This document shows, piece after piece, positions 8,692 through 16,706 of a stretch of 64,000 nt of DNA. Origin of the DNA: Phenylobacterium zucineum HLK1 (GTDB lineage Bacteria; Pseudomonadota; Alphaproteobacteria; Caulobacterales; Caulobacteraceae); assembly GCF_000017265.1 (NCBI RefSeq), contig NC_011144.1:2086001-2150000 (forward strand), written 5' to 3'. A program made the translations under genes and the position numbers. A model generated the notes under the pieces. It did not search any database, was not told the DNA's origin, and worked only from the letters and a program-made list of their open reading frames with translations. Positions within the stretch are counted from its first letter, which is position 1, and every line of letters begins with the position of its first letter.

Positions 8692-9120
8692 CTAGAACGG
8701 CAGCGGGGCGAGGTCGGGGTCGGCCCAGGCGCGGCGGGCCTCGGGGCTGAACAGGCGCTCGCGGGACCAGTGCGCCAGCGGCCAGTCCGAGCGGCCGAGG
8801 GGGCCCGCCAGCAGCTCGGCCAGGATCGCCGAGAGGCTGGCGTGCGGCCGGGCCGCCAGGTGCGCCTGGGCGGCGCGAAGGGAGGCCAGGGTTATGGTCT
8901 CGTGGTAGCCGGCGGTGTCGGTGTTCTCGCCCCCGGTGGCCTCGTTGTAGGCGCGGATCAGGCCCGGCATCTCGGCGAAGGCGTCGCGCCCCGGGCGGGT
9001 GAGCAGCCACAGCGCCGCCGCCCAGTGGGCGGCGTGGGTCCATTCGGCCTTCGGCAGGGCCCGGGCGGCCATGCCCTCGCCGATGCGGGCGATGTCGTCG
9101 TCGGTGTAGGTCGTCGTCAT
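8692..9120 (-). CDS. Conserved-looking hypothetical protein, 142 aa
   Basis: Soluble, helix-rich protein with many Trp, Ala and His residues (for example EWTHAAHWAAALWLL near residues 27-41 and LAHWSRERLFSPEARRAW near the C-terminus). There is no signal peptide or membrane segment, and I cannot name the family. It sits between a terminator-like hairpin (9154-9178) and parC. Only about 35 nt separate its ATG from that hairpin, so its transcript probably starts further upstream and reads through it. Confidence 0.75.
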   Translation of the reverse strand: MTTTYTDDDIARIGEGMAARALPKAEWTHAAHWAAALWLLTRPGRDAFAEMPGLIRAYNEATGGENTDTAGYHETITLASLRAAQAHLAARPHASLSAILAELLAGPLGRSDWPLAHWSRERLFSPEARRAWADPDLAPLPF

Positions 9121-9153
9121 GTCGAGCGTCCTGAAGGCTCGGCGAAGGCCATG

Positions 9154-9178
9154 AAAAAACCCCGCCGGAGCGGGGTTT
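9154..9178 (-). terminator. Intrinsic terminator or attenuator hairpin
   Basis: On the minus strand AAACCCCGC-TCCG-GCGGGGTTT forms a perfect 9-bp stem and continues into six T residues, a textbook intrinsic terminator. It lies 34 nt upstream of the 9120 start codon and downstream of a short reading frame (9207-9281). That position suits either termination of the recO transcript or attenuation of the 9120 gene. Confidence 0.8.
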
Positions 9179-9206
9179 GCGGGGTCGGTTCGTGAAGCCG
9201 GAAGCG

Positions 9207-9281
9207 TCAGGGACAGACAGGCGCAAACACCGCCGCGGGGCGGAGCTGTTGCTGCTGGATCCGGTTGAGCTTCGTCGTCAC
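9207..9281 (-). CDS. Putative leader peptide, 24 aa
   Basis: A GTG-initiated frame encodes 24 residues with a run of four glutamines (codons CAG CAG CAA CAG) near residues 9-12 and ends in VCP before TGA. The GTG lies about where transcription should begin from the 9289-9317 promoter, so it would be leaderless. A terminator hairpin follows 29 nt after the stop. The layout resembles amino-acid attenuators, but coding is unproven; a non-coding RNA of about 130 nt is the alternative. Confidence 0.35.
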   Translation of the reverse strand: MTTKLNRIQQQQLRPAAVFAPVCP

Positions 9282-9288
9282 GGCCGCG

Positions 9289-9317
9289 CAGATAACGGCG
9301 TTCTCGACTGGAGGCAA
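9289..9317 (-). promoter_or_regulatory. Putative sigma-70-type promoter
   Basis: TTGCCT (9317-9312) and TATCTG (9294-9289) are separated by exactly 17 nt on the minus strand. The expected start site is near 9282, next to the GTG of the short frame. Confidence 0.5.
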
Positions 9318-9342
9318 GCCCCTGCGGTCAGCGCATATGGGT

Positions 9343-9370
9343 CCCGGTCTTCGCCTCCGGCGAAACCGGG
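9343..9370. repeat. REP-like palindrome
   Basis: CCCGGTCTTCGCC and GGCGAAACCGGG form an imperfect inverted repeat with a 3-nt loop, followed by ATGAC. It resembles short dispersed palindromes common between genes in Caulobacterales. It lies just beyond the recO stop and upstream of the 9289-9317 promoter. Confidence 0.5.
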
Positions 9371-9388
9371 ATGACAAGTCGAGGGAAA

Positions 9389-10120
9389 CTACAGCCGTCC
9401 CGCTTCGGAGAGGCGGTCGAGGAGCCAGAGGCGCGCGGGCGGCAGGGGCCGGTTCAAGGGGCCGAAGATGAAGGCCTCCAGGAAGTGGCCGGTGAGCGCC
9501 AGGCCGGCGGCGACGTCGCCGGCGCGCAGGCCGCCCTGGGCCGAGAGCAGGAATGGCGGCAGCGCCAGCAGGCGGTCCTTGTAGGGCTCGCCCGCCTGGC
9601 GGCTGACGGCGCGGCCGGTGCGCGGGCTGACCCAGACGAGATCGTCGGTGATCCCGGTGGCGGCGCACTTTGAGAGGTCGAGGCCGAAGCCCAGGTCCTG
9701 CAGCAGCCCCGCCTCGAAGCGGACGAAGACCGCGGGCCAGACGTCCGGATGGGTCAGCGCGCCGGTCAGCGCCTCGAAGGCTAGGAAGGCGCCCGGATGC
9801 GGCTCGCGCTCGGGCAGCGCGCCCGCGGCGACCGCGGCGGCGGCCGAAAGGCCCGACAGCGCCAGGGGATCGTCGAACAGGGCCGCCGGCCCCTCCCCAA
9901 CCGGCTCGATGGCGGCCGAACCGAGCTGGTCCGAGACCCGCGCGCGGTAGCGGGCGATCACCCGCGCGCCCGGCTGCAGGAAGGGCCGCACCTTGCGCGA
10001 GGCGCCGCCGGCCACGTGGGCGGCGTACCTGCCGTGGGCCGAGGTGAGCAGCTCGACGATGGCGCCCGTCTCGCCGTGGGCGCGGGCGGCCAGCACGAAG
10101 GCGTCGTCCTCGAATTCCAT
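9389..10120 (-). CDS. recO: DNA repair protein RecO
   Basis: 243 residues. RecO loads RecA with RecR at SSB-coated gaps. The N-terminal OB fold (about residues 1-80, starting MEFEDDAFVLAARAHGE) is followed by the helical RecO_C region. A single Cys near residue 155 (LSKCAATG) stands in place of a full zinc motif. The ATG at 10120 is chosen because RecO proteins begin at this point and the codon overlaps the upstream stop as TGATG. It is last in the lepB-rnc-era-nat-recO series. Confidence 0.92.
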   Translation of the reverse strand: MEFEDDAFVLAARAHGETGAIVELLTSAHGRYAAHVAGGASRKVRPFLQPGARVIARYRARVSDQLGSAAIEPVGEGPAALFDDPLALSGLSAAAAVAAGALPEREPHPGAFLAFEALTGALTHPDVWPAVFVRFEAGLLQDLGFGLDLSKCAATGITDDLVWVSPRTGRAVSRQAGEPYKDRLLALPPFLLSAQGGLRAGDVAAGLALTGHFLEAFIFGPLNRPLPPARLWLLDRLSEAGRL

Positions 10121-10923
10121 CAGCGGGCCGCGGCCGCTTCGATGAGCGGCCGCCACGACGGTTCGACCGGCAGGCCGAACACCTCGCGCAGGACCCGTTC
10201 GATCCCGCCGGCGTCCAGGATCTCGTGGGCCGTCTCGCCCCCGCGCGGCCGGACGGTGAAGCGGTTGAACAGCAGCCCGTAACGCGCCTCGGGCGTCGTG
10301 CGGGCGGCCAGGAGGTTGTGGCGGAAATGGCTGGTCGGATGGGTGGAGGTGAACCAGTTGGCCATCTCGTAGTCGCGCGGGACGCAGGGGCTGGGCCCGA
10401 TGTCGTAGGCCGGGACCCAGCCGGCCTCTCGCAGCACCTCCAGACGCAGGTCCTCGACCACCGGCGCCAGGCGGTAGCGGTCGTGGTCGGTCGCCTGTTC
10501 GACGCCGGCCTCGTAGCGGAGCGGCGCCGTCAGCACGCAGCCGCCGAAGCCCACGTCCACCAGCCAGGGCTCGCCCTCGGCCAGCACCTTCAGGACCATG
10601 TGGGTGCGCGGCTGGTCCGGCGCGCCCGGCGGCATGTTCCAGCGGACGCGGGCCGCGAGGCCCTCCACCTCGTAGCCGAGGGCCGCCAGGACCCGCCGGA
10701 AGAGGCCGTTGTGCTCGAAGCAGTAGCCGCCCCGGCGGGCGTGGATCAGCTTGGCGTCCACGGCCTGGGGCGAGATGTCGATCCCGCGGTCCAGCAGGCA
10801 GTCGACAGCCTCGAACGGGATAGCCGCGGGATGCAGGGCGTGCAGCTCGCGCAGGGTCTGAAGCGTCGGCTCGCGAGAGCCGGCGTAGCCGATGCGGGCG
10901 AAGTAGGCGTCGAGGTCGACCAT
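10120..10923 (-). CDS. nat: Arylamine N-acetyltransferase
   Basis: 267 residues, the usual NAT length. The enzyme transfers acetyl from acetyl-CoA to arylamines or hydrazines. The catalytic triad is visible: Cys68 in RGGYCFEHN, His108 in RTHMVL and Asp123 in LVDVGFGG. It sits between era and recO, 18 nt after era and overlapping recO by one base, so it is an accessory passenger in a core operon. Confidence 0.9.
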   Translation of the reverse strand: MVDLDAYFARIGYAGSREPTLQTLRELHALHPAAIPFEAVDCLLDRGIDISPQAVDAKLIHARRGGYCFEHNGLFRRVLAALGYEVEGLAARVRWNMPPGAPDQPRTHMVLKVLAEGEPWLVDVGFGGCVLTAPLRYEAGVEQATDHDRYRLAPVVEDLRLEVLREAGWVPAYDIGPSPCVPRDYEMANWFTSTHPTSHFRHNLLAARTTPEARYGLLFNRFTVRPRGGETAHEILDAGGIERVLREVFGLPVEPSWRPLIEAAAAR

Positions 10924-10941
10924 CTGGTGAGAGCTAGGCTC

Positions 10942-11874
10942 TCACACGTCGTAGTCCAGGCCCAGCGGGCCGTAGAACTCGCGCTTGTCGGCCCAGCGCT
11001 CGTCCACGGCCACGTGCAGGAAGAGGTGCACGGGGCGGTCGAGAATGGCGGTCAGCTCCTCGCGGGCCTTCTGGCCGATCCACTTCAGGGTCTGGCCGCC
11101 CTTGCCCAGGACGATGGGCCGCTGGCCCTCGCGCTCGACGAAGATGGTCTGCTCGATGCGCACGCCGCCGTCGCCGTCGGGGGGCGCGGGCCTCTCCTCG
11201 AACTTCGTCGTCTCGACGGTGGCCGAATAGGGCAGCTCCTCGTGCAGGCGCAGGTAGAGCTTCTCGCGGGTGATCTCGGCCGCCAGCAGGCGGGCCGGCA
11301 GGTCGGCGGTCTGGTCCTCGGGGTAGAACCAGGGGTTGTCGGGCATCAGGGCCGCGAGCCTGGCCTTCAGGTCCTCCACGCCCGAGCCGGAGGTCGCCGA
11401 GACCATGAAGACCTCGTCGTAAACGCCCGTATCGAAGAGGGTTTTGGAGATATCGAGCAGCGCCTCGCGCTTGACCGCGTCGATCTTGTTCAGCGCCAGG
11501 ATCACCTTACGGCCGGATTTCTTCAGGCCCTCGACGATGGAGTCCACGTCGGCCTGGGCCTTGCGGTCGGCGGGCTTGTCGCCGAGTTGGGCGGCGGCGT
11601 CGACCAGGTGGACGACGGCGTCGGCGTCCTCGGCCCCGCCCCAGGCGGCGCGGACCATGGCCCGGTCCAGCCGGCGGCGCGGCTGGAAGATCCCGGGGGT
11701 GTCGACCAGCACGATCTGGGCGTCGCCCGCGATGGCCACGCCGCGCACGGGAAAGCGCGTCGTCTGCACCTTCTGGGTGACGATCGAGACCTTGGCCCCG
11801 ACCAGTCGGTTGGTCAGGGTGGACTTGCCCGCATTGGGCGCGCCGATGATGGCGCAGAAACCGGCGCGGCTCAT
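10942..11874 (-). CDS. era: GTPase Era
   Basis: 310 residues. Era is an essential GTPase that binds 16S rRNA and assists 30S assembly. The G1 motif GAPNAGKST (residues 10-18), G3 DTPG near residue 59, G4 NKID near residue 127 and the C-terminal KH domain with the GKGGQTLKWIG loop are all present. The start overlaps the rnc stop as ATGA, giving translational coupling. Confidence 0.96.
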   Translation of the reverse strand: MSRAGFCAIIGAPNAGKSTLTNRLVGAKVSIVTQKVQTTRFPVRGVAIAGDAQIVLVDTPGIFQPRRRLDRAMVRAAWGGAEDADAVVHLVDAAAQLGDKPADRKAQADVDSIVEGLKKSGRKVILALNKIDAVKREALLDISKTLFDTGVYDEVFMVSATSGSGVEDLKARLAALMPDNPWFYPEDQTADLPARLLAAEITREKLYLRLHEELPYSATVETTKFEERPAPPDGDGGVRIEQTIFVEREGQRPIVLGKGGQTLKWIGQKAREELTAILDRPVHLFLHVAVDERWADKREFYGPLGLDYDV

Positions 11875-12587
11875 TCTCCGACCTTTCCGGGCTCGGGCCC
11901 TTCGCGCTTCAGCAGCATGCACTGGGCCGCGGCCTTCTCGGCGGCCTGGCGCGAGCGGCCCTCGCCGCGCTCGGCGCCGAAGCCCGCCACCTGCACCTCG
12001 ACCGTGAAGGACGGGGCGTGCGGCGGCCCTTCCTGGGAGACGATCTCGTAGGTCGGCAACGGCAGGCCCATGCCCTGCACCCACTCCTGGAGCTGGGTCT
12101 TGGGATCCTTGGCCCGCGGCTCGTCGAGCCTGGCGAACTCCTCGTCCCAGAACTTGAGGAAGAACGCGCGGGCGGTCTCGAGGCCCCCGTCGATGTAGAG
12201 CGCCGCGATCAGCGCCTCGCAGGCGTCGCCGAGGACCGCGTCGGACTTGCGCGCGCCGACCTTGGTGGCCGAGGCCGACAGGCGCAGCGCCTCCTGCAGG
12301 CCGGCCCGCTTCGCCGCCCGGGCGCAGGCATGGTAGTTCACGAGGCTGGCCAGCAGCCGGCTCATCTCGCCCTCGCGGGCGTCGGGATCGAGGGCCATCA
12401 GCCGCTCGGCGGCGCACAGGTTCAGCACCCGGTCCCCGAGGAACTCCAGGCGCTCGTTGTGACGCACGGCGCGGGCGCCGTCGCCGACGCTGGCGTGGGT
12501 CAGCGCCCGTTCCAGCAGGTCGCGGTCGGTGAAGACGTAGCCGATGCGCCGCTCGAGTTCGGCGACGGCGGCCGCACGGGCGTTCAT
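11871..12587 (-). CDS. rnc: Ribonuclease III
   Basis: 238 residues. RNase III cleaves double-stranded RNA in rRNA and mRNA processing. The signature HNERLEFLGDRVLNL (about residues 39-53) supplies the Mg2+-binding acidic residues, with further acidic residues at GDACEALIAALYID. A dsRNA-binding domain occupies the last 70 residues. The start is 3 nt after the lepB stop. Confidence 0.96.
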   Translation of the reverse strand: MNARAAAVAELERRIGYVFTDRDLLERALTHASVGDGARAVRHNERLEFLGDRVLNLCAAERLMALDPDAREGEMSRLLASLVNYHACARAAKRAGLQEALRLSASATKVGARKSDAVLGDACEALIAALYIDGGLETARAFFLKFWDEEFARLDEPRAKDPKTQLQEWVQGMGLPLPTYEIVSQEGPPHAPSFTVEVQVAGFGAERGEGRSRQAAEKAAAQCMLLKREGPEPGKVGE

Positions 12588-12590
12588 GGA

Positions 12591-13367
12591 CTAGTGCAGG
12601 ACCTTGAAGAAGCGGCTGGGCCGGGCGTCGAGCACCCAGGTCCAGGGCTTGAAGACCGAGGCCTCGGGCTCCCAGGACAGGAGGACGATCTGGGCCTTGC
12701 CGACCAGGTTCTCGGCCGGGACGAAGCCGACGCCGCCGGCGCCGGGCGGAACGCGGCTGTCCATCGAGTTGTCGCGGTTGTCGCCCAGCATGAAGTAGTG
12801 GCCCTCGGGGACCACGAACTGCTCGGTGTCGTCGAGGTCGCCGTCGGTCCCGAAGTCCTGGGTGGCGAAAGAGGCGCCGTTCACGGTCTCGCGGTACTGG
12901 GCCACCTCGCGGACGAAGCCGCCCATGTCGGTGCGGGCCGGCGGCAGCGGCTGGCGCTCGACCAGGGCGCCGTTCACGTAGAGCAGGCCGTCCTTCATCT
13001 GGACGCGGTCGCCCGGCAGGCCGATCACCCGCTTGACGTAGTCGGTGCGGTTGTCGCTGGGCAGTTTGAAGACCACCACGTCGCCGCGCTCGGGCGAGCC
13101 GCCGAAGATACGCCCCTCGAACAGCGGCGGGCTGAAGGGGATGGAGTGCTTCGAGTAGCCGTAGGACCACTTGGAGACGATGATGTAGTCGCCCTCGTAC
13201 AGGTTCGGCTCCATCGAGGCCGAGGGGATGGTGAAGGGCTGGAAGAACACCACGCGCAGAACGAGCGCGATCAGCAGCGCGTAGACCACCGTCTTGACGA
13301 TCTCGACGAACTCGTTCGCCGCGCCGGATTTTTCGGGGCTGTGCGCGCTCTGCACGTTCTCGCTCAT
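12591..13367 (-). CDS. lepB: Signal peptidase I
   Basis: 258 residues. An N-terminal transmembrane anchor (about 22-42) precedes the periplasmic catalytic domain. Catalytic Ser51 lies in PSASMEP and general-base Lys112 in YVKRVIGLPGD; the box GDNRDNSMDSR near residue 175 completes the family signature. It cleaves signal peptides of exported proteins and is first in the lepB-rnc-era-nat-recO series. Confidence 0.96.
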   Translation of the reverse strand: MSENVQSAHSPEKSGAANEFVEIVKTVVYALLIALVLRVVFFQPFTIPSASMEPNLYEGDYIIVSKWSYGYSKHSIPFSPPLFEGRIFGGSPERGDVVVFKLPSDNRTDYVKRVIGLPGDRVQMKDGLLYVNGALVERQPLPPARTDMGGFVREVAQYRETVNGASFATQDFGTDGDLDDTEQFVVPEGHYFMLGDNRDNSMDSRVPPGAGGVGFVPAENLVGKAQIVLLSWEPEASVFKPWTWVLDARPSRFFKVLH

Positions 13368-13528
13368 GAAACGTCCCTGGTGGGCCCCGGCGGGCCGGAG
13401 CGAAGCGTTGGGTAGACGCTGGATAGCCCACGGGCAAGCGCCGCGCCCGTGAACTCTGCTTCACGCAAGCGGGCCGGATCGTCGCAACTGGCCCTGTGAG
13501 CCCGCCCGCCGACGCCTAACTTAGCGCC

Positions 13529-14431
13529 ATGAGTCGCCCCGCGCTGCCGCCGCTGCACGCCCTGCTGGCCCTGTCGGTCGTCGCCGTCTGGGGGACCAAC
13601 TTCGTCGTCATCCGCTGGGCGCTGGACGACCTGCCGCCGCTGACCTTCGCGGCGCTGCGCTTCACCTTCGCCCTGCTGCCGGCGGTGTTCTTCCTGAAGA
13701 AGCCGGACGTGCCCTGGCGCAACCTGGCGGCCTACGGCGTGCTGATCGGGGTCGGCCAGTTCGGCCTGCTCTACATCGCCATGACGCAGTGGATCTCGCC
13801 GGGGCTGGCCTCGCTGGTGGTGCAGGTGCAGGCGTTCTTCACGGTCGGGTTCGCCATGATGCTGGCCGGCGAGAAGATCCGCCGGTTCCAGGTGGCGGCC
13901 CTGGGGCTGGCGGCCGCCGGCCTCGCCTGGCTGATGGCCCACACCAGCGCCGACGCCACGCCGCTCGGCCTGGCGCTGGTGGTCGGCGCGGCCCTGGGCT
14001 GGGCGGGCGGCAACACGGTGGCCCGGGCGGCCGGCCCGGTGAACATGCTGAGCTACGTGGTCTGGTCGAGCCTGTTCGCCGCCCCGCCCCTCTTCGGCCT
14101 GGCCCTGGCGTTCGAGGGCTGGCCCGCGGTGCGCGAGGGGATCGTGCAGGCCGACCTCGGAACCTGGGCCTGCGTGCTGTGGCAGTCGGTGGGCAACACG
14201 ATCTTCGGCTATGCGAGCTGGGCCTGGCTGCTGGCCCGGCACCCGGCGGCGACCATCGCCCCCCTGTCGCTGCTGGTGCCGGTGTTCGGCATGGGCGCCT
14301 CGGCCGCGCTGCTGGGCGAGCCGCTGGCCGCCTGGAAGCTGACGGCGGCGGTGCTGGTGCTGGGCGGGCTGGCGCTCAACACCCTCTATCCGGCCTGGGA
14401 GCGCCGGCGGACGGCGACGCGCGGAGCCTGA
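13529..14431 (+). CDS. EamA/DMT-superfamily transporter
   Basis: 300 residues with ten hydrophobic segments in two EamA repeats (about 10-140 and 150-290), beginning LLALSVVAVWGTNFVVIRWAL. The family exports amino acids, nucleosides or other metabolites across the inner membrane; the substrate cannot be inferred. It is divergent from lepB across 161 bp that contains GTGAA-N6-TTCAC (13449-13464), a possible but unproven operator. It belongs to a three-gene block between acpS and lepB. Confidence 0.85.
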   Translation: MSRPALPPLHALLALSVVAVWGTNFVVIRWALDDLPPLTFAALRFTFALLPAVFFLKKPDVPWRNLAAYGVLIGVGQFGLLYIAMTQWISPGLASLVVQVQAFFTVGFAMMLAGEKIRRFQVAALGLAAAGLAWLMAHTSADATPLGLALVVGAALGWAGGNTVARAAGPVNMLSYVVWSSLFAAPPLFGLALAFEGWPAVREGIVQADLGTWACVLWQSVGNTIFGYASWAWLLARHPAATIAPLSLLVPVFGMGASAALLGEPLAAWKLTAAVLVLGGLALNTLYPAWERRRTATRGA

Positions 14432-14485
14432 CCGACGGGCGCCTGACCGAAGGGGCGCCTGACCGAAGGGGCGCCTGACCTAAGG
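14431..14485 (+). repeat. Short tandem repeat, 16-bp unit
   Basis: The unit ACCGAAGGGGCGCCTG occurs twice exactly (14446-14461, 14462-14477), preceded by a 15-bp variant (14431-14445) and followed by a partial copy. It starts in the stop codon of the EamA gene, so it may reflect slippage in the 3' region. Confidence 0.75.
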
Positions 14486-14549
14486 TCGGCCTTGCCACGA
14501 CTCCCAAGTTTGGCGAACTGACACGCAGTTGCAGTTCGCGTGAGTTCGC

Positions 14550-15503
14550 ATGCCCAAGATTTTGTACGCCCTGGCTTCCGCGGGCGGGTTCACCGGCGGC
14601 CAGAAGATGGTCGTGCGGCACGTCGAGACCCTGCGGGACCTGGGCTTCGAGGCACGCCTGTACGTGACGAACGCCCTGCCCGCCGGGCTGTCCCACCAGG
14701 CGCCGATGATCCGGGGCGGCTTCCACAACGACGACATCCTGGTCGTCCCGGACGACGACGTGGACATCCTCCGCCAGTGCGAGGCGGCCCGCTGGCGCTC
14801 GGTGGTCTTCGTGCAGAATCCCTACGCCCTCGCGGCCGCGGGCGCCGGCGAGGTGATGCGCCGGATGGCCGATCAGGGCCGTCTGACCCTCCTCTCGGTC
14901 GCGCCGCGGCAGACGGCGACGCTGCGGCGGCTCTTCCCAAAGGCGGCGATCCACGACATCCGCGCCTTCGCGGACGAACGGCTGTTCCGCCCGGCGCCGG
15001 CCAAGCAGCGCTGCATCGTCTCCACGCCGAAGAAGCGGCCGCAGGAGCGCCAGGCGATCGAGGCCTTCCTGCGCCTCATGCATCCCGCCTGGGACTGGCC
15101 CTGGCGCGACCTGCAGGGCGCGAGCGAGATCGAGACGGCCGAGAGCCTGGCGCAGAGCGAGGTGTTCCTCAGCCTGAACCGCCTGGAATCGGTGGGGCTG
15201 GCGCCGCTCGAGGCCATGGCCGCGGGGTGCGTGGTGGCGGGCTTCACCGGGATCGGCGGGCTCTCCTACGCCACGCCGGACAACGGCTTCTGGGTCCCGG
15301 ACGAGGACTGCGAGGCGGCCGCCGACGCCCTGGCCGAGGCCTGCGCCCTCGTGAAGGAAGGCGGGCCGGCCCTCAAGCGCCGCCGGGAAGCCGGATTCGA
15401 GACGGCCCGGGCCTGGTCGCAGGCCGCCTGCAAGGTCGAGCTGGAGGCCGCCTGGACGCAGATCGCGCCCGAGACGCGCGTCTCGGAGGGGTCGCTGGAC
15501 TAG
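14550..15503 (+). CDS. Glycosyltransferase-like protein (GT4-type fold)
   Basis: 317 residues. A Rossmann-like N-terminal half begins ILYALASAGGFTGGQ with a glycine-rich loop. The C-terminal half has the donor-binding segment SLNRLESVGLAPLEAMAAGC (about 208-227), matching the E-x7-E region of GT4 enzymes. It probably transfers a sugar to a cell-envelope or polysaccharide acceptor; donor and acceptor are unknown. The weak upstream SD makes the exact start less certain. Its stop shares a CTAG with the convergent BLUF gene. Confidence 0.75.
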   Translation: MPKILYALASAGGFTGGQKMVVRHVETLRDLGFEARLYVTNALPAGLSHQAPMIRGGFHNDDILVVPDDDVDILRQCEAARWRSVVFVQNPYALAAAGAGEVMRRMADQGRLTLLSVAPRQTATLRRLFPKAAIHDIRAFADERLFRPAPAKQRCIVSTPKKRPQERQAIEAFLRLMHPAWDWPWRDLQGASEIETAESLAQSEVFLSLNRLESVGLAPLEAMAAGCVVAGFTGIGGLSYATPDNGFWVPDEDCEAAADALAEACALVKEGGPALKRRREAGFETARAWSQAACKVELEAAWTQIAPETRVSEGSLD

Positions 15504-16201
15504 CCGCCGTCCTCCTCGGCGAGCGCGGCGCTCTCCAGCCCGGAGAGGATCTGCAGCAGCATCAGGGCGCCCTCCACCGACAGCGCCTCGGGACGGAACC
15601 CTCCGGCCGGGACCGGCGCCTCGCCGGGCGCCGCGGAGCGGGCGCACATCAGCCAGCCGGCGAAGAGCCGCGCCTCGACCGGACCGCTCTCGACGACGTG
15701 CAGGTCGCGGTGGCGCGGATCGACGGCGATGGCCCCGTAGACCTGACGCACCGCCTCGCGTCCGCCTTCCAGCGCCTGAAGGTAGCGCCCGTCCGAGGCC
15801 AGCAGCGCGCCGGTGATCCCGAGCGCGGCGTTGCTGGGCAGCGACTGGCTGAGGATCTCGTCAAGGTCGCGGGCGAGTTCGGTCGTCTCGGCGGTGCTGT
15901 AGTAGACCAGCCGGTACAGGGGAGACGGCTCGGCGGGAGGGCGGGCGTCCCGCCGCTCGCCGCCCTGCGGATGACGCAGCCAGACGCCGACGGACCCGTC
16001 CGTCCGGGTCTCGAACGTCACCCCGTGGCGGGCCAGCGCATCCAGCAGCGCCGACAAGGTGCGGCTCTGGGCGTTGACCTCGCCGCGCACCCGCTCCAGC
16101 CGCTTGATGGTCTCGAGGCTGAGCCCGGACTCGAGCGCCAGTTCCTCCTGCTCCAGGCGGGCCATGGCCCGGGCCGCCCGCAACAGCTCTCCCGTCAACA
16201 C
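15500..16201 (-). CDS. XRE-type HTH fused to BLUF blue-light sensor domain
   Basis: 233 residues. Residues 1-65 form an XRE-like helix-turn-helix (RAARAMARLEQEELALESG, then SLETIKRLE). Residues 94-190 form a BLUF flavin-binding domain. The BLUF photocycle residues are all present: Tyr100, Asn124 in SNAALGITG, Gln142 in RYLQALEG, Trp183 and Met185 in AGWLM. Their spacings (24, 18, 41, 2) equal those of AppA Tyr21, Asn45, Gln63, Trp104 and Met106. A 48-residue tail ends in a predicted helix (LMLLQILSGLESAALAEE). The simplest reading is a FAD-dependent blue-light-responsive DNA-binding regulator. Targets are unknown; the neighbouring glycosyltransferase and EamA genes are candidates. Confidence 0.88.
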   Translation of the reverse strand: MLTGELLRAARAMARLEQEELALESGLSLETIKRLERVRGEVNAQSRTLSALLDALARHGVTFETRTDGSVGVWLRHPQGGERRDARPPAEPSPLYRLVYYSTAETTELARDLDEILSQSLPSNAALGITGALLASDGRYLQALEGGREAVRQVYGAIAVDPRHRDLHVVESGPVEARLFAGWLMCARSAAPGEAPVPAGGFRPEALSVEGALMLLQILSGLESAALAEEDGG

Positions 16202-16289
16202 CCGCAGGCTCCTTCCGCGACGCCGGCGGCGGAAAGCCGGCCGAAAGCGGCGGGCTAGGCGACGGCGGGCGCCCGCGCCTTGATATCCG

Positions 16290-16706
16290 TCATTCGGCGG
16301 CGGACGGGGCGGCGGGCAGCGCCTCGATGATCACGAAGGCCTGGGCGTAGGGATGGTCGTCGGTCAGCGACAGGTGGATATGCGCCGTCATCCCGGGCGG
16401 GGTGATCTCCTCCAGCCGCCTCAGCGCCCCGCCGGTGAGCGCCATGGTCGGCTGCCCCGAGCGCATGTTGACCACGCCCATGTCGCGCCAGAAGACGCCG
16501 CGGCGCATGCCGGTGCCCAGGGCCTTGGCGCAGGCCTCCTTGGCGGCGAAGCGCTTGGCGTAGGAGGCGGCGGCGTCGGCCTTGCGGTCGGAACGCGTGC
16601 GCTCGATTTCGGTGAACACCCGATGCCGGAAGCGGTCGCCGAAGCGGTCGAGGCTGGCCTGGATGCGGCGGATGTCGGACAGGTCCGAGCCGATGCCGAT
16701 GATCAC
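16290..16706 (-). CDS. acpS: Holo-[acyl-carrier-protein] synthase
   Basis: 138 residues. AcpS transfers 4'-phosphopantetheine from CoA to ACP. The signature [11 protein letters not shown] at the N-terminus carries the Mg2+-binding Asp, and [14 protein letters not shown] near residue 57 carries the catalytic Glu/Lys helix. The GTG start at 16706 overlaps the pdxJ stop as GTGA. Confidence 0.95.
   Translation of the reverse strand: MIIGIGSDLSDIRRIQASLDRFGDRFRHRVFTEIERTRSDRKADAAASYAKRFAAKEACAKALGTGMRRGVFWRDMGVVNMRSGQPTMALTGGALRRLEEITPPGMTAHIHLSLTDDHPYAQAFVIIEALPAAPSAAE

Noticed and set aside
13449..13464. GTGAA-N6-TTCAC palindrome between lepB and the EamA gene, considered as a LexA box
   Set aside because: It does not fit the alphaproteobacterial GTTC-N7-GTTC LexA pattern; left only as a possible operator.
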